Assembly: GCA_023395675.1 (NCBI GenBank)
Contig: JAEWYL010000169.1
Coordinates: forward strand, 1-18,019
Direction of reading: 5' to 3'
Source: Chloroflexota bacterium
GTDB lineage: Bacteria; Chloroflexota; Anaerolineae; Anaerolineales; UBA4823
Length of the DNA: 18,019 bases
Made by a program: the position numbers and the translations under genes. The notes under the pieces are model-generated. The model saw only the letters and a program-made list of their open reading frames with translations, ran no database searches and was not told the DNA's origin. Within the stretch, counting starts at the first letter, position 1. Every line of letters starts with the position of its first letter. Below, piece after piece: positions 17,084 to 18,019 of the stretch.

Positions 17084-18019
17084 ATGGACGCAGAGTTGGC
17101 CCTCACCCCGCCCCGGTTTCACAGCCGCGCCCTCACGAGCGAGTACGATTTCTGGCGCGTGCGCGACCTGATCGTCGAGGTTTTCCCCCTCTCCCCGCCC
17201 AATTTCAACTTCGACTTCCGCCGCTGGGAGGGCTGGCGCTTCCACCGCGCCGACGCCTCCTGGCAGCCGGAGATGTACCGCGCTTTCCGGGTCTGGGAGA
17301 CGGAGGGCGGCAGGATCGTGGGCTGCGCTTTCAGCGAAGACGGCGCCGGCGACGCGCACCTGATCCTGCACCCCAGTTTCCGCAGCTCGATCGAAGCGGA
17401 GATGGTGGCCTGGGCGGAGGATAACCTGGTGGGGGACTTGGACGGCGGGCCGGAGCGCGGCCTGTTTTTCCTGGTCTACGACTACGACCTGCCCCGCAAG
17501 CAGCTGCTGGAGGCGCGCGGCTACGAGAAGCTGCCGCGCGGCTGGGTGTACCGCCGTTTGCGCTTCGGCGGCGGCCCCCTGCGGGAGGTGAAGCTGGCCG
17601 GTGGCTACTGCCTGCGCACCACCCGCTTCGGCGACCTGGACGACTGCCAGCGCATCGCCGCCCTGCTCAACGCCGCCTTCGGGCGGGATTTTCACCAGGC
17701 CGCGGATTATTACACCTTCATGACCGCCTGGCCCTCCTACCGCAACGACCTCAACCTGGTGGCGGAGGCGCCCGACGGCACGTTCGCCGCCCACGTGGGG
17801 GTCAATTACGACCCGGCTACCCGGCAGGGGGTTTTCGAGCCGGTCTGCACCCACCCCGATCACCAGCGCAGGGGCCTGGCCCGGGGCCTGATGCTCGAGG
17901 GCCTGCGGAGGCTGCAGGCGCTGGGGGCAGCCCAGGCCTCGGTCGAGACCGGCCTGCGCGCCGGAGCCAACCGCCTGTACGACGCCATCGGCTTTACCGA
18001 GCTCTACACGGCGTATATG
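17084..18019 (+). CDS. Tandem-GNAT N-acetyltransferase (3' end outside window)
   Basis: An open frame of 312 codons runs from the ATG at 17084 to the window end without a stop. AGGAAAGG (17069-17076) is well placed as ribosome site, which favours this ATG over one at 17077 in another frame. The N-terminal half (ALTSEYDFWRVRDLIVEVFPLSP to YEKLPRGWVYRRL) is a degenerate GNAT fold. The second half begins YCLRTTRFGDLDDCQRIAALLNAAFG and contains the acetyl-CoA loop THPDHQRRGLARGLM (Gln261-Arg-Arg-Gly-Leu-Ala266), followed by ANRLYDAIGFTELYTAY, which is close to the end of a typical GNAT domain, so few residues should be missing. The plan resembles mycothiol-synthase-like double GNAT proteins; the substrate is unknown. 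Confidence 0.82.
   Translation, partial: MDAELALTPPRFHSRALTSEYDFWRVRDLIVEVFPLSPPNFNFDFRRWEGWRFHRADASWQPEMYRAFRVWETEGGRIVGCAFSEDGAGDAHLILHPSFRSSIEAEMVAWAEDNLVGDLDGGPERGLFFLVYDYDLPRKQLLEARGYEKLPRGWVYRRLRFGGGPLREVKLAGGYCLRTTRFGDLDDCQRIAALLNAAFGRDFHQAADYYTFMTAWPSYRNDLNLVAEAPDGTFAAHVGVNYDPATRQGVFEPVCTHPDHQRRGLARGLMLEGLRRLQALGAAQASVETGLRAGANRLYDAIGFTELYTAYM

Noticed and set aside
15380..17863. Minus-strand open frame of 827 codons opposite the LCP gene
   Set aside because: The plus strand has clear LCP motifs and the minus translation is low-complexity with no domain; long antisense frames are expected at this GC content.

Overview
The window is high-GC bacterial DNA. It carries a surface-polysaccharide locus, a convergent single gene, a repeat-rich non-coding island, and the start of a second plus-strand cluster. 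A Chloroflexota (Anaerolineae-like) source is my inference, not a proof. The grounds are the GC-rich codon use, a Thr/Pro-rich 'TPT' tail on a membrane-anchored protein, LCP-family polymer ligation beside a one-piece Wzz/BY-kinase, and the absence of recognisable LPS genes.

Layout. 1-339: no gene; a 114-bp-period imperfect tandem repeat carrying stem-loop elements. 340-11662: eight plus-strand genes, close-set except for gaps of about 110-160 bp, forming an exopolysaccharide module. In order they are an MBOAT membrane O-acyltransferase, a membrane-anchored SGNH-type partner, a monotopic phosphoglycosyl (sugar) transferase, a GNAT acetyltransferase with an unexplained C-terminal domain, a FemAB/CelD-like acyltransferase, a long WbpM/PglF/CapD-type NDP-sugar 4,6-dehydratase, an alkaline-phosphatase-superfamily phosphodiesterase without a signal peptide, and a Wzz-BY-kinase chain-length regulator. 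11681-11717: a perfect 17-bp bidirectional terminator hairpin. 11801-13261: one minus-strand gene, an anchored calcineurin-like phosphoesterase with altered metal motifs, with a consensus promoter and a long structured leader. 13366-14082: non-coding; four stem-loop elements of the same family as at 52-293 and a tandem duplication. 14083-16954: a membrane protein with TPR-like regions and a Thr/Pro-rich tail, then an LCP-LytR_C ligase. 17084-18019: a tandem-GNAT protein cut by the window edge.

How the genes could work together (inference from families). The dehydratase makes a UDP-4-keto-6-deoxy-HexNAc precursor. The phosphoglycosyl transferase puts the first sugar phosphate on undecaprenyl phosphate. 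Acyltransferases decorate the sugar or the polymer. Wzz-BY-kinase sets chain length, and the LCP protein could ligate polymer to the cell wall. No glycosyltransferase of GT-A/GT-B type, no Wzx flippase and no Wzy polymerase is visible here; they must lie elsewhere if this is a complete pathway.

The most unusual signal is in the DNA rather than the proteins. It is a family of polar stem-loop elements with compensatory changes and both orientations, sitting in the two non-coding islands and apparently reshuffled by tandem duplication.
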